Assembly: GCA_016800925.1 (NCBI GenBank)
Contig: JABCPU010000666.1
Coordinates: 1 to 31,926 of the forward strand
Source: Suillus spraguei
Lineage: Eukaryota; Basidiomycota; Agaricomycetes; Boletales; Suillaceae
DNA: 31,926 nt
Direction: 5' to 3'
Each line of letters starts with the position of its first letter. Within the stretch, counting starts at the first letter, position 1. Shown here one piece after another: positions 11,100 to 22,529 of the stretch. The notes below the pieces were generated by a model, which did not search any database, had not been told where the DNA came from, and saw only the letters and a program-made list of their open reading frames with translations. The position numbers were made by a program, and so were the translations under genes.

Positions 11100-12119
11100 A
11101 ACTGCTCAATAAGGGAACGCATTTGAAAAGCTCCTTATCTTCCTCTGGCATCTGGTCAAAAGGATGGTTGATACCAATGTCGGTTCGCCGCCAGTTATGG
11201 CCAATATGCGTCTACCCCCCCAGTTGTCTTCACGAACCATCGTGAGTTCCGTATCAAGCAATATCCGTACACGGGGATCTCCTGGAAGCTGGGACGCAGT
11301 TCGGTTGTAAAACGTTCTCATGACTGGTACACTTGTGAGCGAAGGAGTCAGGCGTTAGGCGTACTTACATACCTGGGTGGAGCTGCTTCGTAAGAATACG
11401 ATACCGAATCTCGCTTGGAGGCTGAATCATAGAATCGACTTCGGCTTGTGTCTTCTTGCCTTTGTCAACTAGAGGCTGGAGCTCCGCATCCATGGTATAT
11501 TCGCCGCGCAGAAAAGGGCTCACAAGATGTTCTTTAATAGGAAAACGCGTCTTGACGAACTTTTCAACTGTCCAATCTTCCCTGTGCGTCTTGCGCTCTG
11601 TGAAAATCTAAGGGCCGATGTTGAGTGCGACCTTTATAAATCAAGTGAGGCACACAAACAGTCTTCATGTTCATGTCGCCGTACCACCGGAGACAGATAG
11701 CTTCGACACCCTTTGTCTTCTCTAATCGACCAAGGTACAGTTCAAGGTCTTCATTGTCGAAGTAATGGCTGCAACAAGCGTTGACATTATATATACCGTG
11801 GTTTTGAAATAAAATAACTACGTACCAGCATCCTTGGGCTCGAATTTCTTCTCGGCATTGAACACTGCAAAGAGAGGTAAATCGTGGAAAGTGCTGAAAC
11901 GCACTATCACTGACCAAGAACGGGTAAATATCGCAGAATAGCCAGTTTCAATGGTACAAGGTTATCTAGATGCACGTAGAGTCGTCTAGTTAGTGTAACA
12001 AGACTCTTGAACGTTTGCAGTGGCGATTTGTTCTTGAAGTCTGTGATAGAGATCAGGTAACGAACTTGGTGGTCGCATGCTGATGGTGTTCGTGAATGAC
12101 CCTCGTAGACAGAACTCAT
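11100..12119 (-). pseudogene. Polyphosphate polymerase (VTC4-type) domain fragment
   Basis: VTC proteins make polyphosphate from ATP at the vacuole. The minus strand shows the catalytic tunnel domain over six exons: about 12119-11915 (VHLDNLVPLKLAILRYLPVL), 11864-11826 (FNAEKKFEPKDA), 11768-11660 (YFDNEDLELYLGRLE...LRWYGDMN), 11607-11373 (FTERKTHREDWTVEK...FLRGEYTMDAEL...TQAEVDSMIQ...KQLHP), and 11323 onward ([16 protein letters not shown]...[12 protein letters not shown]). Introns are short GT-AG. Defects: ICLRWYG where the family has RLRWYG, so the first Arg of the R-x-R pair is Cys (codon 11693-11695). One base is lost just after NW in a run of seven G, after which [20 protein letters not shown] follows in a new frame. 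Neither the N-terminal SPX domain nor the C-terminal membrane part is present. Similarity ends right at the transposon's TA. Confidence 0.8.
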
Positions 12120-12306
12120 ACAAATTAATAATCATCTACTAACCCCGATCAAATTCCGAGGCAAGTTTGAATCAGATCTTCAGAAATGAGAGACTCTAAT
12201 TCGGAACAACAAAATAACTTTGATACTATCACAAAAGTGGGCATAAATAAAAGCAAATTTCCCTGCTCCTTGCAGAGCACTAGACAACCATTAACTGAAC
12301 CGAGCA

Positions 12307-14226
12307 TTACACACTACTGCCAGTCGATATATGCACGCGCTCCTGGAAAGCAATAGAGGTCATACCAGATGCTGCATCGGAATCAGCCGCGAGCTTAGCA
12401 TTATACTCTCGAATACTGAGGATCAGGCGGGGTCCTAGCACAAACATTTGCACAACCTCCAAAATGGAAAGCAAGCCATTATAGATATGGACATCTAGGG
12501 AATCTTGAACCTATAGAAATGATGCATCGATGAACCGTGGTCGTATGCAGATGTAAATAAACGGACATACCATTGACGAAAACTCAGGAATGAGGTGGAA
12601 GCAAGCAACAGCAACAAAGCTACGTCCGACCCTTCAGTGAAAAAAGGGACAATAATCACAATGTGAGCTCACCTCGCGAAGTAAAGCACGTGAGTTTTCA
12701 CCAACACTGTGAAACAGTCCCCCAAAATCCCCCCTTCTGAATGTTGTCGCAGTTCACGGAAGTGTTTTACTGCAATCCAGACTGCGAGACACAGTGCGAG
12801 GACCTCCCACACAGTCGCGAGTATCCAAGCAAGGGAATCCATGAATACCACATCTCCCGAATAGTTAAAGAAGCACTGATAGGTGCCGGAGAGAATGAGT
12901 TCCTCTGGTATTCATCAATGAGATGCATATTTTTTATCATAAAGATAAACAGTTAAGCGCACCCCCTGAAATATCCATCATTATCATTATGCCTACCACT
13001 ACGCAGAAAATGTTGACAGCCAGAGCGGTGACAACGAGAAATATCAGGATCTTTCTGGATCGCTGATACATAGCATGCAACCGAGTGATGATGATGACTG
13101 GAACTCAAGTCAATATCACTGGGATCTCGCAAGTACCAAGCTCACCCCACAGCATAACAATTACCACAACATTTGTCCAATCTTCTATGGCGTATATAAT
13201 AAAACCTGACAAATCCAGTCAGGGACCAGTTTTTTTTTTTTTTTTTTTGATCCTTGTTTATTGTCCGTTGGGGCTATGCCCTATGATGGACACTACCTAC
13301 TGTACATCTAATCTATTCGTATATGCTTTGGTCCGTTTTTGGTTGTCTATGCTATACAGTGGTCCTGGCTTGCGCGCGGACGTTAGGGCCTTCTTCAGGC
13401 TCTTGATATGATTTGTGCGACTTGTTGTCGCGTTTCCTCTATTCCTTCTCCTTTTCCGCTGGGGGGTTACATCTCCGAAGGTTTGTTCCAATCTTCTCAG
13501 GGACCAGTCCCGCGTTACACACCGAATAGGCTCACATCTGTGACAGGATAAGTAGTTTAGCAGTCATTAGTGAAACAAGAAGTTGGTGAAAAACCATACC
13601 CACCCCTACAGGGAACCGCAGTTAATTGGAGTGGAACAGTAGGCATCTGTGCAGAAGACTCACTGCATCGGTTAGCGGGATGGTCGGAACACTGTCTGTA
13701 TCAGTATGCCGTTGGTCAGAAGAAGCACAGACAGCGAATGTACTAAGGAGACATGCCCAGTATGTTCAGGCTGATTATGAGAGATAGACGATTAGCACAA
13801 CATCGATTGTTTAGCCTTGCGAACGTACGCAGCAAAAAAGATTCCAAGGTAGCGCACCTATGATACATTGTAGTCAGCACAACGTGGCAACCGAGACAAC
13901 AAGCTACATACAGCAAGATACAGAACTGTCATTAGCGACCAGCGTTGTCTCTGGAATTAAGTGTATCCTCATGTGTGTTCCTCTGACATGACGCTCTACT
14001 CACCCACACCAATTCTACCTATAAGGCCATTCTTAGCAAGAGGGCTGTGCTGGTCATAGCATCAACATACCTCTTGTCCAAATATAAGTACTGAAAATAC
14101 TTGTAAGATATGGCGGCCAGCAGTCCTTTAATATTATACGTGCTCACCCCAATCATATGTCACTACAATGAAGCTGGCAACTGCGAAACCGCAGCCAAGG
14201 TTAAATTGAGACATCAGCTTCAACAT
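12307..14226 (-). CDS. DUF6533-type multi-pass membrane protein
   Basis: Start is probably MLKLMSQFNLGCG at 14226, with TTTTATAAG about 35 bases upstream. The N-terminal DUF6533 block is spliced from tiny exons: VASFIVVTYDW, LIFGQE, VELVW (15-nt exon 14004-14018), RQRWSLMTVLYLAV, RYLGIFFAA. Then come LNILG, SVPTIPLTDA, IIYAIEDWTNVVVIVMLW, TRLHAMYQRSRKILIFLVVT, EELILSGTYQCFFNYSGD, VFMDSLAWILATVWEVLALC, HFRELRQHSEGG, FVAVACFHLIPEF, FVLGPRLILSIREYNAKL and IAFQERVHISTGSSV, stop at 12307. Several segments are membrane helices. Frames are consistent across the exons I could join, so the gene looks alive. The structure between PLTDA and IIYAIEDW is uncertain, because a retroelement tail (13231-13496) sits in that intron. 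One donor (after LNILG) would be GC instead of GT. Function of the family is unknown. Confidence 0.75.
13231..13496 (-). mobile_element. 5'-truncated non-LTR (LINE) retrotransposon tail in an intron
   Basis: A run of 19 T (13230-13248) on the plus strand is the poly-A tail of a minus-strand insertion. The target-site duplication TCAGGGACCAGT is present at 13219-13230 and 13497-13508. Read on the minus strand, the insert carries an open frame of 64 codons (QTFGDVTPQRKRRRNRG..., SLKKALTSARKPGPLYS) ending at 13297, then about 50 bases of 3' UTR with AATAAA just before the tail. This is the signature of target-primed reverse transcription. The coding part is probably the very end of the element's last ORF; I cannot name the clade. 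Confidence 0.85.
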
Positions 14227-15337
14227 GCGACTGCTCTCTACGAACTTATAAAATAGCTGGACAAAATATTTGCATTGATGGTCGGCCACCAAGTGGATCA
14301 TTTGAGATGATGGTCATATTAGTAGAGAAATGGAGTTGCAGGTAAGTGGCGAAGAGCTGACAACATCAGCAAGCGAAGTCCTAGTTGAGTATCTCTGATT
14401 GGTATATAGCAGTGTCATCCTCATATACAAACAGTGCCGAGAAAGGAGCAGTGCTACGATATGATCGCACGAAGCTTGACTTGTTCTTCATCAAAATGTA
14501 TAGGCTGATTTCGTAGAACTTGATCATCAAGCCTGAGCAACGTCCATATCCTGGGTTGATCGTGATTGAAGACAGAACGTTCTGTTGGCATCCGATCCAA
14601 AAAAAGTTAGTAACTCACCGAGGCTGTGCCATACAGTGGCTGTCCAGTGCTGATGGCACGCTCTTTGATACTTATTCAGATGGTGGAAAACTTAGTCTAA
14701 CCAAGGCCTAGGTGTGATGCGATCCTTCGAAAAGCTTGCTGGCCCGATGAAGATCAGCAGTTTCGAGCGTAACAGGACCTCCGAGGTTATTCAAGAATGG
14801 AAGATTATGTTGACTCCCTCATCATAGACCTTGTCTTACACGAATAACCGCCAGCATGTGCTGTTTCATTGCCGTTCATCGCATAATTAGAGTCGGACTA
14901 CTACTGAGTTGCCGGAAGTTGATGATAGTGGCGGCACTGTATAGCATATTTCCGATCTGATATCGATCTCGGTCAAGTTATTTACACCGTTGCGGTGTAG
15001 ACGCTCACCAGCTATCTGAGCTGTTCGTGTCCCCTTCTTCTCAGGCTTCCTTTGCTCTTTGTACTCAAATAGCTAATAACTTAGCGTTTTTCCGCATGTG
15101 GGACATAGAGTGGTGGACGTTGTTTTGCATGTCTCGCTGATGTACCTAGACGAAAAATTCGCTTTGTTTCGATTCGATCGTCTATGTTTGGCTTTGACGG
15201 ATGGCTTTTTCGACCTTCCTGGATCTTTCTCTTAATCAGGCACTTGGTCCTTTAGGTGCGTAGTGTTTTCCCTTTGATCTGATGTATCTCTCATGCAGTT
15301 ATTTAAATCGTGCAGCAAGGGATGCACACGCTAGGCA
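14227..15337. other. Intergenic, nothing recognised
   Basis: An open frame at 14520-14711 (63 codons) has no motif or splice context. The rest has stops in all frames. Confidence 0.45.
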
Positions 15338-15945
15338 CCACAAGGGTGCGTTTCTATTTGCGAGGCAGTATCTAACCTTGTGCTTGTTCTATTGCCACGC
15401 ACACCACCCCATTCTACGCGTTGTTATCATAAACCAGCCTATGCCAATGCGGCTACCCTGCAGCCAAGTTGCCCTCGTTGTGGCAGGGTGGTCTGGCGCA
15501 GGTCCTAGGGAGCGCCAGGCGTCCAGCACTGGCAGGAGTCCTGGTTCCTAGTCGGTAGTCCTCGGCTGGGTTGTCGTAGTCGGTTTTCCTTGCACCGTCC
15601 TCGTTCCATCATATGAGTGGGGCCAGAAAGCCAAGCGCAGAAAGACCACTGGTACCGGGCGCATGCGCACGCTCAAGGACATACCAAGGAGATTCAAGAA
15701 CGGATTCAGGTGTATTCCATTCCTATTACCGCCGCCCCAACAAGCATCTTAATCATATGGAATTATCTATGTCCAACGTGGAATGGGCGTGATAATTTGG
15801 ATTATTCGCTCACGGACAGCTATAGGTACCGTACTTTCCTGAGCATGATGTCAGCGAGACTGTTTGCAAGAGAGGAAGAGAAAGAGACAACGGCAAATGT
15901 AGTATACAGACATCTCTATTTTCTATGGTAAACGTCTCAGTTTGA
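15338..15945 (+). pseudogene. Ribosomal protein eL37 pseudogene
   Basis: eL37 is a small zinc-ribbon protein of the large cytosolic ribosomal subunit. The best part, 15609-15709, reads [34 protein letters not shown] and ends at a donor (AG|GTGTAT). A matching last exon from 15855 (acceptor TGTCAG) gives SETVCKRGRE, stop at 15943-15945. Upstream, HKGAFLFARQ (15338-15367) matches the N-terminal TKGTxSFGKR region. CGYPAAKL (15440-15471) is the end of the zinc ribbon, but the first CxxC half is not readable. A GC-rich insert of about 135 bases separates AAKL from SYEWG. The retained intron argues for duplication of a genomic copy, not a processed transcript. A functional copy must exist elsewhere, since the protein is essential. 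Confidence 0.75.
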
Positions 15946-15990
15946 AGGTGAACAGTTTGCTTGTTTGTACTATGATACAAGACGCGAGTC

Positions 15991-17996
15991 CTACAATATC
16001 ACAATCGAATACCAATGTTGACAATGAACAGCCTTAACGTTCGTATAGCTAAACCAGTTTCATTAGTGCTGTGTCGTTTTGAAGGACTTGAGCTTACTTT
16101 TCTAACGCATACTCCTCAGATCAGACCAATTCCCGACTGCTTGAAGCCTCAAATGCATCGATATTTCAGCCTGGTTGGTGCAGTTTATCTGCAGGCATCA
16201 TTACACCACAAATACGCGAGATAACACAGAAAGAACCCCATGCAGTCCTGCTTCGAGAGCTGTGTGACACGGATTGCTTTGTCGATATCCTTGGTGAACA
16301 CCGATGCGGCAAGTCCGTATGATGTATCATTAGCCTGTTCAACAACTCTGAAAAATTGTTAGGGATACGTGATCGTGGCACAAGAACAATCTCACCTCCT
16401 CGTCTTAAACTTCATGACGCACGCAACAGGGCCAATATCTCCTCTCTGACAATTTTCATGTCGGGTGGCACTCCGTGAAAATTGTTGGCTCGATGAAGTA
16501 TCCCTCTTGGCCAATCTGCTTGCCACCAAGGTGTACTGTAGCACCATCGTTCTTACCGGAGTTATGTATCCCATGATGCGCTTTATGGGTCAAAGTATGT
16601 TTACTATAAATTAGATGACGAACCTCAAATTGAGTCTTAGACACCTGTGGCCCTTGGTATGTGTCGGGTGAAAAGGATCGCCAACCTTGATCGCATGTGC
16701 CTGTCTGTGAACTGGTCTAAGAACTTGTCGTATTTGCCTCTTGAACAAAGATACGAGAGCCTGCAGAACAATTCTGGCCATGGTTAACGCTGCAACGATG
16801 ATGAGAGCTAGCATAAGACGTGCAAAGGGGGCAACATACTAGATACCATGAATAGCCCACTTCACTGCCTGCTCCAGGTGGCGTCATCAAAGATGATATT
16901 CGGGCTCTTTCCGCCAAGCTCCAGGTGACAGGCTTCAGGTTGCTCTTTGCAGCAGCCTCCATAATTTTCCGTCCCATCAAAGTACTCCAGTGAATGCAAC
17001 TTTCTCGATAAGAGGGTGCTCAGAGATTGCTTGCCCTGCTGTTGGACACATCCGTTCACAATGTTGATGAACCTGGAGGGAAGCCCGCCTCCTTGATCAG
17101 GGTACAGAAGAGAAGAGTAGAAAGCGGGTAAGCTCAGAGGGCTTCAGGACAATAGTGTTTCCAGTAGCCAGCGCAGAAGCGATCTTGAGAGAAAGAGAGA
17201 ACACTGGTTGATGTAAGCCTTAATCCGTGCTATCGCTCACTTGGAACATTCCATGGAATAATTTGACCCTGAGCATGAACTGAGATCACTTCTTGGATAA
17301 CATTCAGTGAAAATCCTTACCACAACACCGATGGGCTCATGTCTGGTATAAGCTAGTTTTTTCTCGTTAGTCTAGGGTGGAATAAGCTTAACTGATATGA
17401 AAGAGAGAAAAATGAACCTCGATAGTCTTCCCGTTGATTTTGTCGCCCAGCCAGTGTAATATTGCATGACGCAATCGCTCCTTTGTTGTCTTGACTGTAT
17501 GCGGCATTGTAGGCCTTCCTGAAAGGTATGAACTGCTTCGTTAACTCAAGAGTGGCGGCGGCACAAGAGTACACACCATTAGCAAGGGCATCAAGAGCAG
17601 CGAACTCTGCGATATGTTCCTCCATCAAACAGCGAGCTTCAACATGAGCTTGCCGCGCTGAGCTCCAGGAACTTTCAGGCCCCATGAATTCTTGTAAGCT
17701 TTCTTTGCTGCCTTCGCAGCAATATCTATATCGCTCCTGTCCAGCTGCGATGGAAGTGATCACCTTGCCCGTTGCTGCAAGAATAAGTTATGAACCATTA
17801 TGACGAAAGAATTCGTACCAGGATTGAAACACTGTACGAATGAGACCGACACTCCAGTGTAGAAGGAAGACACTCACTCGATTGTACCACCTTCAATAGG
17901 GTCGACGAACTCTCCGTTTATGTAGAGACCCAGAGGGATGGTAACGGTCCCCTTGTACGCAGGGGTGTCAAAAGTCTTGGTGAATGTAGATGGCAT
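15991..17996 (-). pseudogene. Aldehyde dehydrogenase pseudogene
   Basis: NAD(P)-dependent aldehyde oxidation is the family role. Minus-strand pieces follow the family order. MPSTFTKTFDTPAYKG and LGLYINGEFVDP start at 17996. Next come VITSIAAGQER (about 17765), AAKKAYKNSWGLKVPG in another frame, LMEEHIAEFAALDALANG, QIIPWNVP (about 17260), ALATGNTIVLKPSEL and KEAGFPPG. The active-site Glu lies in LELGGKSPNIIFDDA (about 16910) and the nucleophile Cys in NHGQNCSAGSRIFVQE (about 16770). Then follow IKVGDPFHP, MGYITPV/GGKQIGQEGYFIEPTIF, ANDTSYGLAASVF, and remnants of KQSGIG and YTNVKAVH before the stop at 15991. Both catalytic residues survive, but at least six frame changes and a stop in the GREL segment break the gene. 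Introns are still present. Its TATA box survives at 18059. Confidence 0.85.
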
Positions 17997-18058
17997 TATA
18001 AGGGAACTGTGAGGAAGTGCAAACGATAATGGTCCACCTGAGCGAGTCTACGCTGGGC

Positions 18059-18066
18059 TATTTATA
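18059..18066 (-). promoter_or_regulatory. TATA box of the former aldehyde dehydrogenase gene
   Basis: TATAAATA on the minus strand, about 63 bases upstream of the ATG at 17996, a normal distance for a fungal core promoter. Confidence 0.6.
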
Positions 18067-18781
18067 GCCTTAGGAGTGATCACGCTGGATGCGCACATGG
18101 ACAATTAGAAATGACAATTCTCATGGAAAGAAGGGACTATACACACCTTGTCCCCGTACGGTGCTCCGCCATTTGCATTGGTTGTTATGGCGGACCTTTC
18201 AGCTACTGGACCCTATGCTCATAACCCCGGAGTCTGGCAGGCGGGCCGCGCTAGCGTGACCCACCTTCTCTGGCTTCATGTGTTATACGTATACTCGCGA
18301 AGGGAACGTCCTCCAGCCAATGAATTTATGGGTCACCCGTCACCTCCTCCATGGTCTCACCCGGTGAAACGGAGACGAGAAGCACGGGATACCAGAAATG
18401 AGCAGATCAATTCTTGTTATCATACGTGACGCAGTGCAACGAGGAACAAACGAGACGTTCGTATAGGACAGCTGCTCATTTCTGGTACCAATTAAATACC
18501 AATAGGCATGAATGCAAGGTACCTGCACTGGAAATTTTGCCAGCGGGATGGATCATGCTTGCAAGGGCAATTTGCGAGATTCGAACGGTTTTAGACCCCA
18601 TAGCAGATATCGTGAGGTTCAATTCAGAAGCTGAGATACATGTTCACGGTTGACTCCGAGTAATCCAGCAAGTCAAGAATTTTGACTTGTTTGGTTTTCG
18701 TGCAGGCAGTGAGTGGGAACGGTAACTGGTGGACTTTTTAGAGAGTATCATATGGCGCAATTGCAATTGGCCGCCGAACTT
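18067..18781. other. Divergent intergenic region with a 16-bp inverted repeat
   Basis: It lies between two divergent genes and must hold both promoters. No gene is recognised. A perfect inverted repeat, TACCAGAAATGAGCAG at 18390-18405 and its complement at 18472-18487, flanks 66 bases. Confidence 0.6.
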
Positions 18782-18787
18782 TATAAA
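18782..18787 (+). promoter_or_regulatory. TATA box of the Rab-like gene
   Basis: TATAAA, 43 bases before the ATG at 18825 but only 22 before the ATG at 18804. The spacing favours 18825 as the start, because the transcript would begin after 18804. Confidence 0.5.
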
Positions 18788-18824
18788 TCATCAATGCTCA
18801 ACGATGGACAGAACACGCAGAGCG

Positions 18825-20133
18825 ATGCGGACTATCAAGCTCGTCGTCATTGGTGCTTCGGGTGTAGGCAAGACTTCTCTCCGTGGTCAGGTCAGTATTC
18901 TGCCTTTCAACCTTTGCTTGAGCATTCTCATTCTAATTATCTACCGCAGTACATATCAGGTCGATTCTCCACCAGCTATCGTGCAACAATCGGTGCAGAC
19001 TTCATAACTAAATCCCTTCCTGACCCAAAAACATCAACCGAAATAATTTCTCTCCAAATATGGGTACGTCTTCCTCGATCTCCCTTCACGCCTTCCACTC
19101 GCTCACGTAATGACAGGATACCGCAGGCCAAGAACGCTTTTCCTCCCTCTCTTCTGCGTTCTTTCGCGGCGCAGACGCTGTCCTACTCATGTTCGATGTC
19201 AGCGCACCCGAGACAATGCATGCACTCACGAAATGGTGGGAGGAGTTCAAGCACCAAGCACCGGTTAGCGATGAAGAGGTTGATAACTTTTGTTGTGTTG
19301 TCGTGGGGAATAAGATGGATCTGTTGCAGCCTGGGATGGGTGTCACTTTCGAGGAAGCGATGAAATTCTTGCAGGAGCTCGTACCTCTTTCGGAACCCGA
19401 GCCTGAGCCACAGGTTGCAGAGCGTGTGGAAGGAGAAATTGTAATGGACCCTATTTTATGGGAAGACGAGGATATCATTCCCGAGCATGAACTCGAACAT
19501 GGGCCAGACTCCGACCCATGCCTTCTCGCCCCCTCCGCACGAATAGACATAAAACACCACCGCAAACCTTCAAAATCGCGTTCCCGCTCAAGTACGCCCC
19601 ACGCCAGCACATCCCTATATGGAACATTCCGCTCTGGTGTCACCTCTTTCCATACACCCTCTTCCTCCCTCTCTGATATATACACAAGCGCACGGTCTTC
19701 TCCGCTTCCTGAGTCCCAACCGGGATCACCAGCACGAGTGAGGAGAATGACGAGTTTGTCTAGTACATCAACTACTATGACTACGACTACGTCTTCTTCG
19801 TCTGCGCCTACTATCACGCAGAGTCTATTCACGCGGGGCCAACGTCCCACCACACCACAACAACCAGACCCAGACTTCCCCCTACCCTCCACCCTCCCAG
19901 AACCACCAGACACGGGCCCAAAGCTCTTTTTCACATCCGCAAAGACCGGAACGGGTGTAAGCGACGCATTTGAGTATATCGCTTCGCGCGTTGTGAGGAA
20001 ATGGGAGTACGAAGAGGCCGTGGAGGCAATGTCATTTCATGCAAGGGATGAGAGTGATGGGGATACTGTTAGGTTGGGGTTGGAGAATGGGAGGAGGAAG
20101 TGGAAGGCCTCGAGTGCGTGTTGTGGGCAATAG
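18825..20133 (+). CDS. Rab/Ypt-like small GTPase with a long insert between G4 and G5
   Basis: Exons are 18825-18890, 18950-19063 and 19117-20133, with introns of 59 and 53 bp (GTCAGT/CAG, GTACGT/CAG). Frames join cleanly to give 398 residues, about twice a normal Rab. All nucleotide-binding motifs are present: G1 GASGVGKTS (about 9-17), switch I YRATIGADF, G3 WDTAGQERF (about 60-68), G4 NKMD (125-128), G5 TSAK (333-336). Between G4 and G5 there are about 204 residues where about 30 are usual. The insert is acidic (EPEPEP) and then rich in Ser, Thr and Pro with RSRSS and SSTSTTMTTTTSSSS runs. The C-terminus ACCGQ offers two cysteines for geranylgeranylation. The switch region is most like Rab7/Ypt7, a regulator of late endosome and vacuole traffic, but the subfamily is an inference. 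Start chosen by TATA spacing; an in-frame ATG at 18804 is the alternative. Confidence 0.9.
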
Positions 20134-20376
20134 TGGTGGATGCGCTGTGATGCAACTTGGCAGCGCAAAGTATTTATCGGTATTTCCTTTTTCTTTATTT
20201 TATTTAGGTCTTTCACATTCGTTCATTGTACTTGTGTTGGATATCCATCGGCTGGAACGGGGACTACATAAGATAATTTATCTGGAATTTATTGTGGACT
20301 CTTTCGAGTCAGACAGATTGTAATAGATTTTTTTTATAAGATAAAGTAATCGTGTTTAATAGTATCTAATGGATGC

Positions 20377-20793
20377 TCATGCTATCGAGAAAATTGACGT
20401 CGTTCCCAAAGTCATTTCGATTTTCAACCACTCCTTCGCAATAATAGTGGCAGACTCGACGCTCAGAGATGTTGATGAGCGGCTATCGGAGTGACTGCTA
20501 ACGGCAAGGATCGCGGGCGGTTCAGGACAGCACATGGAATGCAATCGCTCGATTCCAATTTCCCACTGGTTTACTCTCGCCGCAAAGGCTGCCGCTAGTG
20601 ACGAGTAGCATATATACAGGTCGTCAATATCTAGGCGATGCTTGATCCGTCGCTCACCCGCCACGACTGAAGGTGTTGAGCCCTGGGGGCTCATTCGCGG
20701 TATTATAATATATGTGGTCCTGTTGCAGGCCCCATACGAGTCGCTGAAGCGTCTTTCTTCCTCTGCTTCGGGATCTGCACTACCGCTCAACAC
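20377..20793 (-). CDS. Hypothetical protein, 138 codons, doubtful
   Basis: An uninterrupted minus-strand frame (MLSGSADPEAEEERRFSDSY at the start; middle RIKHRLDIDDLYICYSSLAA). No domain, signal peptide or membrane helix is recognised. Its first few codons overlap the start of the duplicated FYVE tail, so the start would have to be recent or lie further in (for example the Met of MSPQGSTPSVVAGERR). It could be one exon of an unrecognised gene or a chance frame; nothing in the context decides. Confidence 0.3.
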   Translation of the reverse strand: MLSGSADPEAEEERRFSDSYGACNRTTYIIIPRMSPQGSTPSVVAGERRIKHRLDIDDLYICYSSLAAAFAARVNQWEIGIERLHSMCCPEPPAILAVSSHSDSRSSTSLSVESATIIAKEWLKIEMTLGTTSIFSIA

Positions 20794-21670
20794 GACATAT
20801 ACGAAGACGAAGACACAGACTCACCGACTGTGTTCGTGCGCGATCGGGACTCTTGCGCCAATCCCACTTTAGACCAAGACTCTCTACACCAAGGTTAGAT
20901 GAGCGGGGGTACCATGAGAGCGTATACGTGGAAGGGAATGTGCACCATAACGAAGGGGTGGGGATTTATGATGAGCTCCAAGGAGAGGAAGTTCACGATG
21001 GGACACACCCAAGACAACCCTACGAACGCGAGCCATATGCACACGAAAATAGAGAGGACGCAGTCAGGGAGAAGAAAGGGTTCTCTTTACCTGCGGTAGC
21101 GGTGCAGATGGTGGTTTGTGCTAGGTGCGCGAACAAGCGGAAGGAGTGGAGAGAGTGAGAGTGAGAGTGAGAGGGACGGGAGCATCTGCTCTTCTTTGTT
21201 GTCTTCTCGGGATGATCAGAATGCTCATTCGCCTTCTCCGAGTCAGTTGGGAAGGGCAGTAGAGAGAGTTTTGCGGCGAGGGCGTTGATAGATGTATTAC
21301 GAGGGAGGCGGGGAAAAGAGGTGTAACAAGCGAGCAAAGGGAGTGGTTGACGATCGCATCTGTAAATATTATAGTACTAAACACACTTGGCTTAGTCGTG
21401 ATAGTTCATGTACATACATTGAATCTGTTTGATCAGAAAGTGCACTTGCATCCATTGAAGATTCATACGTACAACTTTTGTAAAAATGCATGGCATCCTT
21501 ATATTAAAGTACTCATGGTGATTCCACTCGTGATTGAAAGAAATCCGCCAAGAAAATCATAGACAGCTCGAGCGCTCACCGGAACTGCGATGCTTGGCTA
21601 TGAGACATGCGTGCACATTGCACAACACACTGCCATGATGGGGCTTATGTAAAATATACTATACATGTGA
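20787..21670 (+). pseudogene. Degenerate second copy of the FYVE gene tail (duplication copy B)
   Basis: It matches 1036-2120 in the same orientation, starting around the coding words for IYEDEDTDSP (about 20796). It lacks the FYVE finger itself, and also the segments equal to 1135-1313 and 1512-1568. One frame stays open from 20853 to 21158 (ERGYHESVYVEGNVHHNEG, GEEVHDGTHPRQP, KKGFSLPAVAVQM) and then breaks. Later parts (SSLLSSRD-like, ALIDVLRGRRGK-like, about 21170-21320) lie in other frames. Similarity continues past the stop into the 3' flank (CGGAACTGCGATGCTTGGCT near 21575). No promoter or start is included, so it is a non-functional fragment. Confidence 0.85.
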
Positions 21671-22020
21671 CCGTTGAACTGAAAGAAATACAGCAATATT
21701 GGATGAGTACTTCCTCAACACGCCGTAGGTTTACTCATTGCAAGTTCCCCGCATGACTGAGGATGTTTTGGGATGTCTACTCAGTTGTATTGTCCATTCA
21801 CGAAAATTTGACTTCCATTAAGTATGTTTGCATTGTTCAGTGATTATCCTTATTTCCAGCTGAACAACAAAGGGGCTTTCTGGTCAATGTCAATCGTTTG
21901 AAGCTCCGTTTGTATTACAGTATTATAAAGTACTCTCACTGGGACATTCCGAATCATGTTCGAACTTTAGTAGTCCGTCATTCCCAATACTGAACTTAAC
22001 TTTTGCAATTTCCATCCAAG
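21671..22020. other. Intergenic, nothing recognised
   Basis: AT-rich, with no gene. TATTATAAAG near 21920 is a possible TATA box for the gene remnant starting at 22021, about 100 bases away. Confidence 0.4.
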
Positions 22021-22529
22021 ATGCCCGACGTAACAGTAATCAACGACCTCAGTGAAGACACCCACGCCGCCCCTTTATACTAGGCATCCCTTCAATTTGG
22101 AAAAATCACCTTAAGCCCGGAGAACATTGGAAACGCACCTAGCCAGCCTTCCGTTTCACTTCGAAGTACGCTCTACGGTGATGGCTGAGACTCGGAATGC
22201 TAGCGAGTTCAGCCATAGGGAATCCATGGAAATGCTTGCAACCATTGGAGGCGCTTGCGCTGCTGGTACTGCTTCAGTAGTTTCAGCAGGTGCATTGATC
22301 GCTAGTAACAGGATTGCTAGCATACCCATGGTTTCAGTACCGCTTATGGCTGCTGCGAGTGCTGGTGAATTTCAAGGTTTTTTTGATGTAATATCATGAC
22401 GTTGATGTCGTCCATTGACAGGTGGCACAAAATATGGTACGTGGGGTGCACGTGTGACGAAGTACGCTACGACAGTGTGGGTGCCGTTGTGGGACAAGCC
22501 GCAGTATTCGGTTAGAATGATTGATGAGA
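22021..22529 (+). pseudogene. Broken gene of unknown function
   Basis: Start MPDVTVINDLSEDTHAAPLY at 22021 is followed by TAG at 22081 and ASLQFG. After two frame changes within about 50 bases (HLKPGEHWK in one frame, HLASLPFHFEVR in the next), a longer frame runs SEFSHRESMEMLATIGGACA, GTASVVSAGALIAS, and a hydrophobic Ala/Val/Met-rich part to GEFQ. A 45-bp intron (22377-22421) joins it to GGTKYGTWGARVTKYATTVW and PLWDKPQYSVRMIDER, ending at a donor near 22530. The layout (V-T-V-I-N start, K-P-G-x-x-W turn, Gly/Ala-rich hydrophobic stretch) looks like a family of short fungal proteins that I cannot name. The downstream frame 22643-22975 may or may not be a last exon. Confidence 0.5.
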